Source of the DNA: DATMRF01 sp035566435
GTDB lineage: Bacteria > Verrucomicrobiota > Verrucomicrobiia > Limisphaerales > UBA8199
Assembly (NCBI GenBank): GCA_035566435.1
Contig: DATMRF010000030.1
Span: 1 to 57,752 of the forward strand
Reading direction: 5' to 3'
DNA: 57,752 bases
The notes under the pieces were generated by a model. That model did not search any database. It was given only the letters and a program-made list of their open reading frames with translations, and was not told where the DNA came from. The position numbers were made by a program, and so were the translations under genes. This document shows, piece by piece, positions 9,668-18,733 of this stretch. Position 1 is the first letter of the stretch. Every line of letters starts with the position of its first letter.

Positions 9668-10744
9668 AGGTTCTTTTCGCTTAGCGTTTACGGTGCGAAC
9701 CGGGAGCGGATTCATGTCCCTGTTTGCCGTTTCACAAACCGCCCCCCGTTTATGTAAGATGTGTAGAGGAAGGACTTGTTCCCGGGGACTTTCTGGGGTG
9801 TTTACCTGCCGGCGCTTAACGCAAAGGCGCAGCGCAGCGGAGCCGCAACTAAAAGCAGGAGAGAATAACCGCGGAATACGCGGAATACGCGGAAGGCGAC
9901 GGAATTGCCACAAAAAGGCACGAGAAGGCGCGAAAAGGAACGCCGCTTTGGGGGGCAGGACCCCGATCGGAAAGCGGTGTCGCCGCTGCGCTCTGCCACC
10001 GCACTCCATACGCTTCGCGCCGTACGCAGCGCGCAACATTCTTCGCAGCCTGCAAAGATATTCCACTATTCCAGCGCAAAGAGGCAAGGACGCAAAGGGT
10101 CTGAGGGATCCGAAGCCGAAGCGCAGGTCCGCTGAAGTCACTGGATCGACAAAGCCCGCATCGTGCGCAGGCTGTAGTCGGTCAGATCCAAAAGCTTACC
10201 ACCAGCACGCCCAAACCCCCGACCGCGAGGGCCAGCCAAATAAGGTCCTCCCGCCTCTCAGTTCGGGCTACCTCCAGGCAGGCCCGCGTCAAGGCATGAG
10301 TCGGATGCGTTGCGCGGCCTGTACTCTTTGACCTGCATTCACGCGCTTGTTGCCCAGGAACGGGCAGGGAAATCGGGCCGGGGCTCAAAATAGGGATATC
10401 GTAATTCAGTGGCATGGCGGAGGTGAGGTTAGCACCCGATGTGCCATTCTCGTTGTTGAGGCTCAGAGAATGCCCGGCTTCACACGGAATGGCGAGGTCG
10501 CTTCACCGCAGAAAGGGTTTGCTCGTCGATACGCCGTCGCGGCACAGAAGCTGCTTAAATACCTGTTTGAGAGGCACTAATTGGTTTGGGCGCCCTGTTT
10601 TCGCTTCGAGATGCCCGTTTTACGACGGTTCTGCGGGACACAAGCACATGAGCTCCTTAGCCGGGGTGCGAGACAGGGGCACTGTCGTTGTGGCGTTTCC
10701 GCTCAACCGATGCAATGTCACCCTCCCGACGGGAGATACCGAGG
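9668..10744. repeat. Long gap made largely of interspersed repeats
   Basis: Positions about 9815-10110 are a patchwork of repeat words: CGCAAAGGCGCAGCGCAGCG near 9823, three tandem CGCGGAATA units near 9871-9892, a GGCACGAGAAGGCGCGAAA stretch near 9919, and an AAAGCGGTGTCGCCGCTG stretch near 9970. Open frames here on both strands are rich in Arg and Cys and carry no family signature. From 10420 to 10744 I see nothing I can support as a gene. A weak small-ORF candidate lies in between and is listed separately. Confidence 0.6.
10182..10415 (-). CDS. Possible small membrane protein
   Basis: This 77-residue frame ends in a convincing membrane span (IWLALAVGGLGVLVVSFWI at the very C-terminus) preceded by a charged stretch with ARTERREDL, the layout of a small tail-anchored protein. 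The first 35 residues look like noise, so the true start may be an internal TTG near 10290. No Shine-Dalgarno sequence precedes either site. It lies in repeat-rich DNA and could be spurious. I do not recognise it. Confidence 0.25.
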   Translation of the reverse strand: MPLNYDIPILSPGPISLPVPGQQARECRSKSTGRATHPTHALTRACLEVARTERREDLIWLALAVGGLGVLVVSFWI

Positions 10745-12340
10745 CTACTTCTCGGCAATGAGATGCTCGACCTTGCCCGCCAGGTCGGCCCGGGCGTTGG
10801 TATCGACCAGATTGCCTTTGCGGTCAACCAACCACATCGTCGGGATGGACTCGATGCCATAGCGCTGGCCGAATTTGTTTTGCCAGCCTTTGCCGTCGAA
10901 GTACTGCGGCCAGGCCAGTTCCCTGGACTTTACGAATTTCTCGAGCGCCGCCTTTTCGTTGTCGAAGCTGATGCCGACAATTTCAAATCCCTGAGGATGG
11001 AACTTTTCATAGGCCTCCTTGACGTGAGGAATTTCGCCCACGCATGGGCCGCACCAGGTCGCCCAGAAATCCACGAGCACTACCTTGCCTTTGAGTTTGG
11101 CGAAGTCCACGCCGCGTCCGTCAAGCGCGGTGAATTGAATCTCCGGCGGGCGGCCAACGAGATCTAAACGGTCCAGCAGGGCCTGGGCACGCTCTTTAGC
11201 TTCCTGAGGCGCATCGGTGGATTTCTCGACCTCAGCAACGACGGCGCGGACCGTCGCTTCTTTCGCGTCCTGCGCACCTGAGAGCAGCATCAGATAGGGC
11301 TCGGAACGCTTCGGAAACTCCTGGATCAGTGAGCGGCACTGGCGGGCGAACGCCTCCTGTCTCTCGCTGGCGGGCCTGGCATTCATTCCGGCTCGCGCCG
11401 CCTGCATCTGCAGCGACCGCAGCTCAAAGCGTTGGTCTTCACTCAGGTCCGGCGCTTTGAGCTTCTCCGCCAGCGAGGCCTCCAGCCGCCGGCCGGCATC
11501 AGTCGAGCCGGCCGCAGTGGCCTTCAGCAGCATCCGCTGCTCGATTTGAGCGGCTTGTTTGGCGCTGGCGCTCTGCGGGTATTGTTCCAGAAATTTCCCC
11601 GCCCGGTCCGCAACGGCCAGCGCTGTTTGCGCGACGTCCTGGTTCCATTTTTTGTTTTCCTCCGACAAATCCTGATCTGACATCACGACGCCTCGATTGT
11701 CGCGGGAGGCGGCTTCCTGGAGTTCTTCAAAAGCCAGCGCTTCGCCGCTTGTTCCGCCTCCAAGCCGCTTGAGGAAGTCCAGTCGGAGATGCACGGGCTC
11801 CAGTTCGCTGAGATTGACCTTGTCCGCGACCGTATCTTCCCACTGGAGGGGGCTCTGATAGAACTTGCCGTCGAAGCTGAGATTGATGACCTGGTCATAC
11901 GCGAAGCATCGCAAGATGGGCACCACACCTCCGACAACCGTCATCTGCATGCGTTTCCACGCGTTCATGGTCATCGGGCCGCTGTACCCGAACATCGCTT
12001 GAATCGGCCGGGCGCTGAACTCATATCCATAATGAACGAGCAACTTGGGATCGCGCAGTTCCACGAAAGGGAGCTCCTGGCCGAGCCGCAGCGCCGTGGG
12101 ACAGATAAGAACGTTCGTATCAGCGATGTACTGCGGATAAAGATCGGAGAGATAGCCCGGCAGGTCCTTGTGGTCTTTGCGGTAGGCCTGGATGGCGTCG
12201 TAAATCTGCATCATCCGCTGTTTGGCGATTTCCTGTTCCGCAGGGACCCGGTCGGCATCCGCTGCCAATTCCGCCCCGCGAACTGTCACCGCCAAACAAA
12301 CCGCCATTGTCAGATAAAGAAAAGATAGCAAGCGCTTCAT
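10745..12340 (-). CDS. Exported TlpA/ResA-like thiol-disulfide protein with pilin-like N-terminal part
   Basis: A signal peptide (about residues 1-22) is followed by a region like the C-terminal part of type II secretion pseudopilins (AIQAYRKDHKDLPGYLSDLYPQ). A helical middle section comes next, and the last 140 residues are a thioredoxin fold. The active site WATWCGPCVGEIP and the cis-proline region ESIPTMWLVDRKG are both present. Periplasmic proteins of this type reduce or rearrange disulfides, including those of apocytochromes c. That would fit an organism with many c-type cytochromes, although the cytochrome island is 15 kb away and the link is inference. At 531 residues it is much longer than ResA because of the N-terminal extension. 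Confidence 0.85.
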   Translation of the reverse strand: MKRLLSFLYLTMAVCLAVTVRGAELAADADRVPAEQEIAKQRMMQIYDAIQAYRKDHKDLPGYLSDLYPQYIADTNVLICPTALRLGQELPFVELRDPKLLVHYGYEFSARPIQAMFGYSGPMTMNAWKRMQMTVVGGVVPILRCFAYDQVINLSFDGKFYQSPLQWEDTVADKVNLSELEPVHLRLDFLKRLGGGTSGEALAFEELQEAASRDNRGVVMSDQDLSEENKKWNQDVAQTALAVADRAGKFLEQYPQSASAKQAAQIEQRMLLKATAAGSTDAGRRLEASLAEKLKAPDLSEDQRFELRSLQMQAARAGMNARPASERQEAFARQCRSLIQEFPKRSEPYLMLLSGAQDAKEATVRAVVAEVEKSTDAPQEAKERAQALLDRLDLVGRPPEIQFTALDGRGVDFAKLKGKVVLVDFWATWCGPCVGEIPHVKEAYEKFHPQGFEIVGISFDNEKAALEKFVKSRELAWPQYFDGKGWQNKFGQRYGIESIPTMWLVDRKGNLVDTNARADLAGKVEHLIAEK

Positions 12341-12427
12341 ACGTTTTCACCTTCCACTTTGAGACTACCACAAGAACCCGATCAAGTCAGAAAACTGTTT
12401 CGTTGTTCGGCCTTTCATCGCACCGGA

Positions 12428-12979
12428 TCAGCTCTCCAGAAGTTTCCCGATTTGTTCCACAGTATTCCACGTCCGCGTGGTGATTTTTTTGCCGAACTGT
12501 TTCTCGAGCACCTTCATCAAATCGGTGGTCCCCCGTTTAGCCGAAACCTCCACCGTGCTGCAGACCTCGCCCGCTGAAACCCGGACGATCTCAAAGTCCG
12601 TCCCCTTCAGCCGTTGGGAGACCTTCAAGCCCTGCACGAGGTTGAGGGCCAAGAATGTGACGTGCAGCCTGGTTTGTGGAGTCACCTGAGTTTTCTTGAA
12701 AGGTTTGGACGCCACGAGAGCTTGAATCTGTTCTGCGGTACGAACTCTCACCGCGATCTCGAGGCCGAACCTGCTTTGGAGCTTTTGCTCGATCCCGGCA
12801 GTGAGGACAGCCGGGTCGGTATCCGCGGTTTCAAACACCACATTGCCGCTGGCCAGGACGGTTCGGATGTTTGCAAAGCCAAGCGAGGCGAATGCCTTTT
12901 TCAAATCCTCCATGCTGATGAGCTTGTTGCCCCCCACATTGATGCCCCGCAGGAACGCAACATAGGCCAACGATTTCAT
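12428..12979 (-). CDS. DUF1697 family protein
   Basis: The 183-residue product matches the DUF1697 family. It opens with YVAFLRGINVGGNKLISM, continues with FANIRTVLASGNVVFE, and ends with a region containing TTRTWNTVEQIGKL. Family members are cytoplasmic and of unknown function. I start at ATG 12979, where family homology begins, and not at the earlier in-frame ATG at 13048. That ATG overlaps the stop of a short upstream frame (ATGA at 12976-12979), which might mean translational coupling if the short frame is real. Confidence 0.85.
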   Translation of the reverse strand: MKSLAYVAFLRGINVGGNKLISMEDLKKAFASLGFANIRTVLASGNVVFETADTDPAVLTAGIEQKLQSRFGLEIAVRVRTAEQIQALVASKPFKKTQVTPQTRLHVTFLALNLVQGLKVSQRLKGTDFEIVRVSAGEVCSTVEVSAKRGTTDLMKVLEKQFGKKITTRTWNTVEQIGKLLES

Positions 12980-13173
12980 GAACAGTTTTCTTTCGCAATT
13001 GCCCATCGCATCAGCTTCTCGGTGATCGGCTGCACACTGGGAACCCAATACGTGGTAGTGTTTCCCTCTGCTTGTCGTCGCTCGAGAAAAGTCGGCGCCG
13101 TTTCGTCAAACGGAAAACGTCGGAAAAGGGATGTAAGACTGTGATCTCTGAAGCTACGCGAATAGGGTCGCAT
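12976..13173 (-). CDS. Doubtful 65-residue ORF upstream of the DUF1697 gene
   Basis: The frame ends in an ATGA overlap with the DUF1697 start. Its last 40 residues (around YWVPSVQPITEKLMRWAIAKE) have a more protein-like composition than the first 25, so it may be the remnant of a longer gene. No family is recognised and no Shine-Dalgarno sequence is visible at its ATG. I list it because of the overlap only. Confidence 0.2.
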   Translation of the reverse strand: MRPYSRSFRDHSLTSLFRRFPFDETAPTFLERRQAEGNTTTYWVPSVQPITEKLMRWAIAKENCS

Positions 13174-13192
13174 AGACGAGGCCAGCGAAAGC

Positions 13193-13798
13193 CTATTTGC
13201 TCAAGTCTAAATAATACAATTCCTTCGCTTCAACCTTCATGCCGGGATTGTGGCCTTGAATGGCAAAGTGGCCTGTTTTGTATTCGGCATCGTTATAGGT
13301 CATTACGAGTTTGTCATTGATCCAGAACTGAATGTGCTCGCCGACGGCCCGGATGCGGTAACTGAACCATTCGCCGTCTTTGGTGAGCAGCTCGGTTGCC
13401 TTTCCAGTCGGCTTGCCCGGCTTCCACAGCCATCCGGTATAGCCATCCCCACTGTTGCAAATCTGGGCCTCGTAGCCTCGAGGGAAGCCGTTCACATCGT
13501 CCGCTGGGAGGTTGGCGCGAAAATAAAACCCGCTGTTGGCCGTCGCCCCCTGGCTCGTGACGCGGAACATGCCCTTGGCTTCAAAATCCGAGCAAGTGGC
13601 GTCGGTGTAGATGTGTCCCATTCCGCCAATGCCCACCAGGACGCCGCCCTGCACAGACCAGGCTGCCTTGCCGCGGACCGTCCAGCCGCTGAGGTCCTTG
13701 CCGTTGAATAATGAAATCCAGTTCGATTTTGCTTCGCCGCTGAACCCGGCGAGGGCCACCATCGCGCACCCCAGAATTGCTACAGTTTTTCTCATCAT
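13193..13798 (-). CDS. Secreted DUF1080 (3-keto-disaccharide hydrolase-type) protein
   Basis: A signal peptide of about 23 residues precedes a single DUF1080 domain. Hallmarks are SLFNGKDLSGWTVRGKAAW near the mature N-terminus, NSGFYFRANLP in the middle, GYEAQICNSG, and GHFAIQGHNPG near the end. The domain is a concanavalin-like jelly roll, abundant in Verrucomicrobiota and Planctomycetota and linked to carbohydrate turnover; some members hydrolyse 3-keto-glycosides. At about 200 residues it is a minimal, single-domain member. No sugar-active neighbours help to define a substrate. Confidence 0.88.
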   Translation of the reverse strand: MMRKTVAILGCAMVALAGFSGEAKSNWISLFNGKDLSGWTVRGKAAWSVQGGVLVGIGGMGHIYTDATCSDFEAKGMFRVTSQGATANSGFYFRANLPADDVNGFPRGYEAQICNSGDGYTGWLWKPGKPTGKATELLTKDGEWFSYRIRAVGEHIQFWINDKLVMTYNDAEYKTGHFAIQGHNPGMKVEAKELYYLDLSK

Positions 13799-13953
13799 GA
13801 TCGCGCAACAGATTTTGCCGGATTTTGCTCATCACCAGCCATGAAGACAAGTCCCATATCGGGTGGCGTGACGGGCCACTTTTGGCAGCTTTCTAGCCGG
13901 TCAGGGGTTTTGGGCGACCACGATTCCAGGACGGCAAATACGGACTGATGTAG

Positions 13954-14030
13954 TGGCGCACCCAATAGGAGTTGAACCTATAACCTTCTGATCCGTAGTC
14001 AGATGCTCTATCCAATTGAGCTATGGGTGC
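13954..14030 (-). tRNA. tRNA-Arg (anticodon ACG)
   Basis: The minus strand folds into a complete cloverleaf. The acceptor stem GCACCCA (5' end at 14030) pairs with TGGGTGC at 13958-13964. The D-arm is AGCTCAATTGGATAGAGC. The anticodon stem TCTGA/TCAGA encloses the loop CTACGGA with anticodon ACG, and the T-arm contains GGTTCAACTCC. G is the discriminator base, and CCA is encoded at 13954-13956. The A at position 34 should be edited to inosine, as in other bacteria. It sits between the DUF1080 gene and a run of decayed genes. Confidence 0.97.
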
Positions 14031-14049
14031 AACCAGAGAGCGTTGAAAG

Positions 14050-14170
14050 CTACAAGCCGCATACCCGGCGCGCAAGCCGATATTTCGCGCCGACAAGCTC
14101 GAAAGATACGAAACAAAAGCCTTCCTTTCATGTGGTTCGTTTCGTTCGTGGTTCAATGTTCTTTTCGCGC
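14050..14170. repeat. Interspersed repeat next to tRNA-Arg
   Basis: Positions about 14098-14165 contain an AC-GAAA/TTTC-GT type imperfect dyad (ACGAAACAAAAGCC facing GTGGTTCGTTTCGTTCGTGG). It is the same style of element as at 6875-6941. The open frames across it are repeat translations. I see no attachment-site duplication of the tRNA end here. Confidence 0.45.
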
Positions 14171-14243
14171 GCAGGTGGATGCCCTGGCTGTCTGACTATT
14201 TCGCGCCCGTGGCGGAGTTTAGTTGGGCCGAGACTGCTTCGGC

Positions 14244-14610
14244 CTAGCGCATGACCCGAAGCAGATTCAGGCCGGCGACTTTCTTGATGTCCTCCACGGT
14301 GAAGCCGCGCCGGCGCAGTTCGGCCAGCAACGCCGGGTATTTCGAAACGTCCTCCAACCTCTCGACCGACCCGTGAAAGCCCTCGAAGTCCGACCCGAGC
14401 CCGACGTGGTCGATGCCGTTGATGTCCTTCTTGAGCTTGCGGAATTGCCAGGGCAGATCGTTATGACCATCGATGAGCGGGACTTCGCGCAGGATTTGAC
14501 GGATTTCGGCGAGGTCGTTCGAGGGTTGGGCGTGGGAGGGCATAGCAGAGAACACTGGGAGCAACAGAGCGGCGAAGGTGGAACGGTGGTGGAGCGTTTC
14601 GAATGCGGCC
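14244..14610 (-). pseudogene. Internally deleted M19 membrane dipeptidase
   Basis: A signal peptide-like stretch (FAALLLPVFSAMPSHA) leads into REVPLIDGHNDLPWQFRKL, the N-terminal zinc-site region of renal-type M19 dipeptidases with its HxD motif. Nine residues later the sequence is already the family C-terminus: DHVGLGSDFEG, then RLEDVSKYPALLAELRRRG and AGLNLLRVMR. Roughly 250 residues between the two ends are missing, including the rest of the metal site. No start codon lies before the signal peptide. The only in-frame ATG, at 14543, is inside the signal. The reading frame itself stays open, so the deletion was in frame or very recent. It directly follows the cyclase gene, which is also damaged. 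Confidence 0.8.
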
Positions 14611-14613
14611 GCG

Positions 14614-16542
14614 TCAAGGAAAGCCGACCTTGCGCAGGATTTCACGGAAGCGAGGGTCGTCGCGCAGAATGTCGAAGCGCGGTTCAACGTTGGCCCAGGC
14701 CAGCCAGGCGGAGCGCTCGTCGCGCGCCTTGTCCATCCACTCGATGGCGCGGTCTTTGTCTCCCAGGCCAACGTGAACGAAGGCGATCCAGTAGGACGGG
14801 ACATATTTCTCATGAGCTCGAGCTTGCAGAGTTTCCAGGAGCCGCAACGCTTCAGCCCGGTCACCCGAGGCGGCGTGAGCATGAGCGAGCACGGCCAGGG
14901 ACATCGTGCTGCCCTTCGACAACTCGACTGCCTGGCGCAGTTCGGCAATCGCCTCGGCATACCGGCCCTTTTGGAGGTAAGGCCGGCCGAACCATAGGCG
15001 CGCCTGCAGGAAGCCGGGATCAAGCTCGACAGTGTGACGATAGGCCTCAATGGCGCGGTCGTACTGGCGCGAAAGATAAAGCACATGTCCCACACCTGAA
15101 CTGATCGCGAGGGAGAGGGGATCAAGCTCTTGCGCCTTGAGGATCTCCCGATACGCCTCTTCGAAACGGCCCATCCCCTTGAGAAAGTCAGCGTAGAAAT
15201 GGTGAGCGGGCGCGTAGTTCGGATTCAGTTCCGTCGCTAGGCGAAGCTCCCGTTCGGCGGCGAGCCAGTTCCAATCGAACTGGAAACGGACCAGACCAAG
15301 GGAAGCGTGCGCCTCGGCGGCGGCAGGATCGAGTTCCAAGGCTTTCTCTGCCGCCGCGCGTGCTTTGGGAAAGGCGACCTGCGGGGCCAAAAACTCCAGG
15401 ACCGCCAGGAGCGTATAAGCATCGGCCAGGCCGGCGTGCGCCTCGCCGTACGCGGGGTCGCTCTTGAGTGCCTGTTCGAAGCACTCGACCGAGCGGTTGA
15501 GCCCCACTTCGTTGCGCCGGTTCCAGAAAAAGCGGCCGCGCAAGCAAACCTCGTAAGCCTCCATGTTCCGTGTGGGAGCCTGGCGAAGGCGCTTTTGTTC
15601 GGCCGGGGTAATCCTGGCCTCCAGAGCCTGGGCGATCCGTTCGGCCACATCGCGCTGCACCTCGAAAATATCGCTAAGCTCGCGGTCGTAAGCTTCCGCC
15701 CACAAGTGCTCATCAGTGGTGGCATCGATGAGCTGGGCAGCAATGCGCACACGATTGGCGGCTTTCCGCACGCTACCTTCAAGAATGGTGCCGACACGCA
15801 GTTCCTGTCCGACGGTGCGCAGGTTTTTCCTGGTGCCCTTGTACTGCAGGGCCGAGGTGCGAGAGATCACTTTTAACGCGCCGATCTTTGAGAGCCGGGC
15901 GATAATATCTTCGGTAAGGCCATCGCTGAAGAACTCGTTCTCAGGGTCGGAGCTCATATTGACGAAGGGGAGCACGGCGAGGGAGCGCGCCTCCGGAGGA
16001 GTCGTGATCGCGGAAATGGGACCGGCGACCATCCGAAACACCTCGACGGGTTCCCTGAGGTTCTTGAGGTGCGGAGTGCCTATGCTTTGCAGGCTGGCCG
16101 AAACCTTGCGGCGAACCTGACGAGCGAAGTCTTCGCTAACGCAAATGCCGCCCGGCTCGGCCAACTGTTCGATGCGCGAGGCGAGGTTGACCTCCTGGCC
16201 CAGCACGTCGCCATCCTACACGACCACATCGCCCACGTGCAGGCCAATTCTCAGGAGCAACCTTTCTTCCGGAGCAACGCGCGCGTTCCGGGCTGCGAGT
16301 TCGGACTGGAGTTGCAGCGCGCAGTTGGCTGCATCCACCGCGCTGTCAAATTGAGCCAGGAAACCGTCGGCCATCGTCTTGAGCTCGCGGCCAGAGTGTC
16401 GGGAAAGAATCGGGCGAAGGGCGCTGCGGTGCTCCTCGAGCAGGCGCAAGGCCAGGCGCTCGTCCTGCTCGGCCATCGCGCTGTAGCCGACGATGTCGGC
16501 GAACATGAGCGCCGCCAACCGGCGTTGCTCCTGGGTCATCAA
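14614..16542 (-). pseudogene. Class III adenylate/guanylate cyclase-TPR protein with an in-frame TAG
   Basis: The first 108 codons encode the first half of a nucleotide cyclase homology domain (RRLAALMFADIVGYSAMAEQDE, ending GLHVGDVVV). Then comes TAG at 16216-16218, and the same frame continues as DGDVLGQEVNLASRIEQLAEPGG, the second half of the same domain. After it come a TolB-like/FlgO-type domain (SLAVLPFVNMSSDPENEFF) and a long TPR array (about residues 300-640). Homologues read through this site without a break, normally with Glu or Gln at the TAG position, so one substitution explains it. A GTG at 16206 could restart the 3' part, which would give a TPR protein without a working cyclase. 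A nonsense mutation or an assembly error are the main explanations. Confidence 0.85.
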
Positions 16543-16591
16543 CGTAAAGTTATCCGCACAGCCCGAGTTCGCAATCGGTTTTTGAAGTGAC

Positions 16592-18598
16592 TTATTCTTC
16601 CACGATGGCGAGCCGGGCGAGGACGTTCAGGTCTTCCAAAGTTGTAGTGTCGCCCTTGATCTCGGTTCCGGCGGCGATTTGCTTGAGGAGCCGGCGCATG
16701 ATTTTGCCGGAGCGGGTCTTGGGCAGGGCTTCGGCAAAACGAATATCATCCGGCTTGGCGACCGGGCCGATTTCCTTGGCAACGTGCTGGCGCAACTCTT
16801 CGCGCAAACCGCCGTCGGCCTGGACGTGGCCTTTGAGCGTCACAAAGGCGACGAGTGCCTGACCCTTGAGAGCGTCCGGGCGGCCCACCACGGCGGCCTC
16901 GGCGACCTTTTGATGGCTCACCAGCGCGCTCTCGACTTCGGCGGTGCCGATGCGATGCCCGGCAACGTTGAGAACGTCGTCGATGCGGCCAACGATCCAA
17001 AAATAGCCGTCTTTGTCCTGGCGGCTGCCGTCGCCGGTAAAGTAGCTGCCTTTGACTTCACCCCAATAAACGGACTTGTAGCGTTCTGGGTCGCGCCAGA
17101 GGCCGCGCAGCATTCCCGGCCATGGTTTGCGGATAACCAGTTTGCCCCCGGAGTTGCGCGGCACCGCCTTGCCGGAGTCATCTACCACTTCGGGTACGAT
17201 GCCGAAAAACGGCAGCGTTGCCGAACCGGGTTTGGTAGGCGTGGCGCCCGGCAGCGGTGTAATCAGGATGCCGCCCGTTTCGGTTTGCCACCAGGTATCG
17301 ACGATGGGGCAGCGCTTGCCGCCGATCACCTGGTAATACCAAATCCAGGCCTCGGGATTGATCGGCTCACCGACTGTGCCCAGCAGCCGTAGTGAAGTCA
17401 GGTCGTGTTTTGTCGGCCATTCGACCCCCCATTTCATGAACGCCCGGATCGCCGTAGGCGCGGTGTAGAGGACCGTGACACCGTATTTTTCGACGATGCG
17501 CCAGAAGCGGTCGGGCTCAGGGAAATTGGGAGCGCCTTCGTACATCAGGCTGGTCGCGCCGTTGGCCAGTGGGCCATAAACGACATAGCTGTGGCCGGTG
17601 ACCCAGCCCACATCAGCGGTGCACCAGTAAACATCCTCGGCGCGCAAATCGAACACGTACCTGGTGGTAAGCTTCGCGTAGAGCAGGTAGCCGGCGGTAG
17701 TATGGAGGATGCCCTTGGGTTTGCCAGTCGAGCCACTGGTATAGAGAATGAAGAGCGGGGCCTCGCTGTCGAGTTTCTCCGCCGGGCAATGTGCGTCCAC
17801 CAAGGCGATTTCCTCGTGCCACCAGAAATCGCGGCCCTCATGGAAGTTGACCTCGTTGCAAGCGCGACGCAGCACGACGACCTTTTCAATGGTCTTGGCC
17901 AGCAACTCCCCCTGGGCGTCTTTGAGGCTGAGGGCTTCATCGACGCTTTGCTTCAGCGGCACCACTGCGCCACGGCGGAAACCGCCGTCCGCGGTAATGA
18001 CGAGACGCGCTTGAGAATCCTGGATGCGGTCAGCCACTGACTGCGCGCTGAAACCGCCGAATACAACCGAATGGACGGCGCCGATACGCGCGCAGGCGAG
18101 CATCGCGACGGCGGCCTCGGGCACCATCGGCAGATAGATAAGCACACGGTCGCCCTGCTTGAGCCCGTGGCGCTTGAGCACGTTGGCGAAGCGACAAACC
18201 TCGTGATGGAGCTGTTTATAGGTCAACGTGCGCTCCTCGCCGGGTTTACCGGGCGCTGCCGGTTCGCCCTCCCAAATCAGGGCAGCCTGGTTGGCGGTCG
18301 GGGTGCCGAGATGATGGTCAAGGCAATTGTAGCTGACATTGAGCTGGCCGCCCGCGAACCACTTCGCGAACGGCTCCTGCCATTGAAGCACCTTCTTCCA
18401 GGGCTTGAACCAAACCAATTCCGCCTTTGCCTGTTTGCTCCAGAATTTTTCCGGCGACGTGACGGACTCCTTGTAAAGTTTGCGATACTGGGTCAAAGAC
18501 TTAATATGGGCGTGTTTCGCGAATTCTTTCGGGGGGTGAAAAACACGGTGCTCCTGAAGGACGGATTCGATGTTCGTACCGGGTAGGGTCTCAGGCAT
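16592..18598 (-). CDS. acs: Acetyl-CoA synthetase
   Basis: This 668-residue enzyme activates acetate with ATP and CoA through an acetyl-adenylate in the cytoplasm. All family landmarks are in place: the N-terminal domain with FAKWFAGGQLNVSYNCLDHH, the phosphate loop YTSGSTGKPKGILHT, the substrate region WWQTETGGILITPLPG, the hinge after YFTGDGSRQDKDGYFWIVGR, and the C-terminal KTRSGKIMRR with the lysine that is reversibly acetylated in family members. Length is typical. It is monocistronic and divergent from the Tat-exported protein gene, with 135 bp between them. Confidence 0.97.
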   Translation of the reverse strand: MPETLPGTNIESVLQEHRVFHPPKEFAKHAHIKSLTQYRKLYKESVTSPEKFWSKQAKAELVWFKPWKKVLQWQEPFAKWFAGGQLNVSYNCLDHHLGTPTANQAALIWEGEPAAPGKPGEERTLTYKQLHHEVCRFANVLKRHGLKQGDRVLIYLPMVPEAAVAMLACARIGAVHSVVFGGFSAQSVADRIQDSQARLVITADGGFRRGAVVPLKQSVDEALSLKDAQGELLAKTIEKVVVLRRACNEVNFHEGRDFWWHEEIALVDAHCPAEKLDSEAPLFILYTSGSTGKPKGILHTTAGYLLYAKLTTRYVFDLRAEDVYWCTADVGWVTGHSYVVYGPLANGATSLMYEGAPNFPEPDRFWRIVEKYGVTVLYTAPTAIRAFMKWGVEWPTKHDLTSLRLLGTVGEPINPEAWIWYYQVIGGKRCPIVDTWWQTETGGILITPLPGATPTKPGSATLPFFGIVPEVVDDSGKAVPRNSGGKLVIRKPWPGMLRGLWRDPERYKSVYWGEVKGSYFTGDGSRQDKDGYFWIVGRIDDVLNVAGHRIGTAEVESALVSHQKVAEAAVVGRPDALKGQALVAFVTLKGHVQADGGLREELRQHVAKEIGPVAKPDDIRFAEALPKTRSGKIMRRLLKQIAAGTEIKGDTTTLEDLNVLARLAIVEE

Positions 18599-18733
18599 AG
18601 TAATAGAGACCTTTAGTATCTCCGCCTCAGGGCGTCAACGGTGGAAAAAGAGCCGCGTGCATCCCTTGACGGCCCGCCGAACAGGCGTACAGGTACCTGT
18701 TGACGTAAACCCGCAGGAAGCAGCAGAACCGCT

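Noticed and set aside
8540..10141. The long 533-codon version of the repeat-propeller gene
   Set aside because: The first about 158 codons are repeat DNA with Arg/Cys-rich translation; the export signal starts at 9667.
10347..10580. A 77-codon plus-strand frame ending in KLLKYLFERH
   Set aside because: The tail looks slightly protein-like, but there is no start with a ribosome site and no recognisable family.
13954..14170. Integration site of a mobile element at tRNA-Arg
   Set aside because: No integrase gene and no duplicated tRNA 3' end are visible nearby, although the neighbouring genes are damaged.
14223..15104. A 293-codon plus-strand frame near the tRNA
   Set aside because: It runs antisense to the TPR region of the cyclase gene and the dipeptidase remnant, which both have clear homology.
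14614..16206. Treating the 3' part of the cyclase gene as an independent gene starting at GTG 16206
   Set aside because: The domain continues without a gap across the TAG at 16216, so one interrupted gene is the simpler reading.
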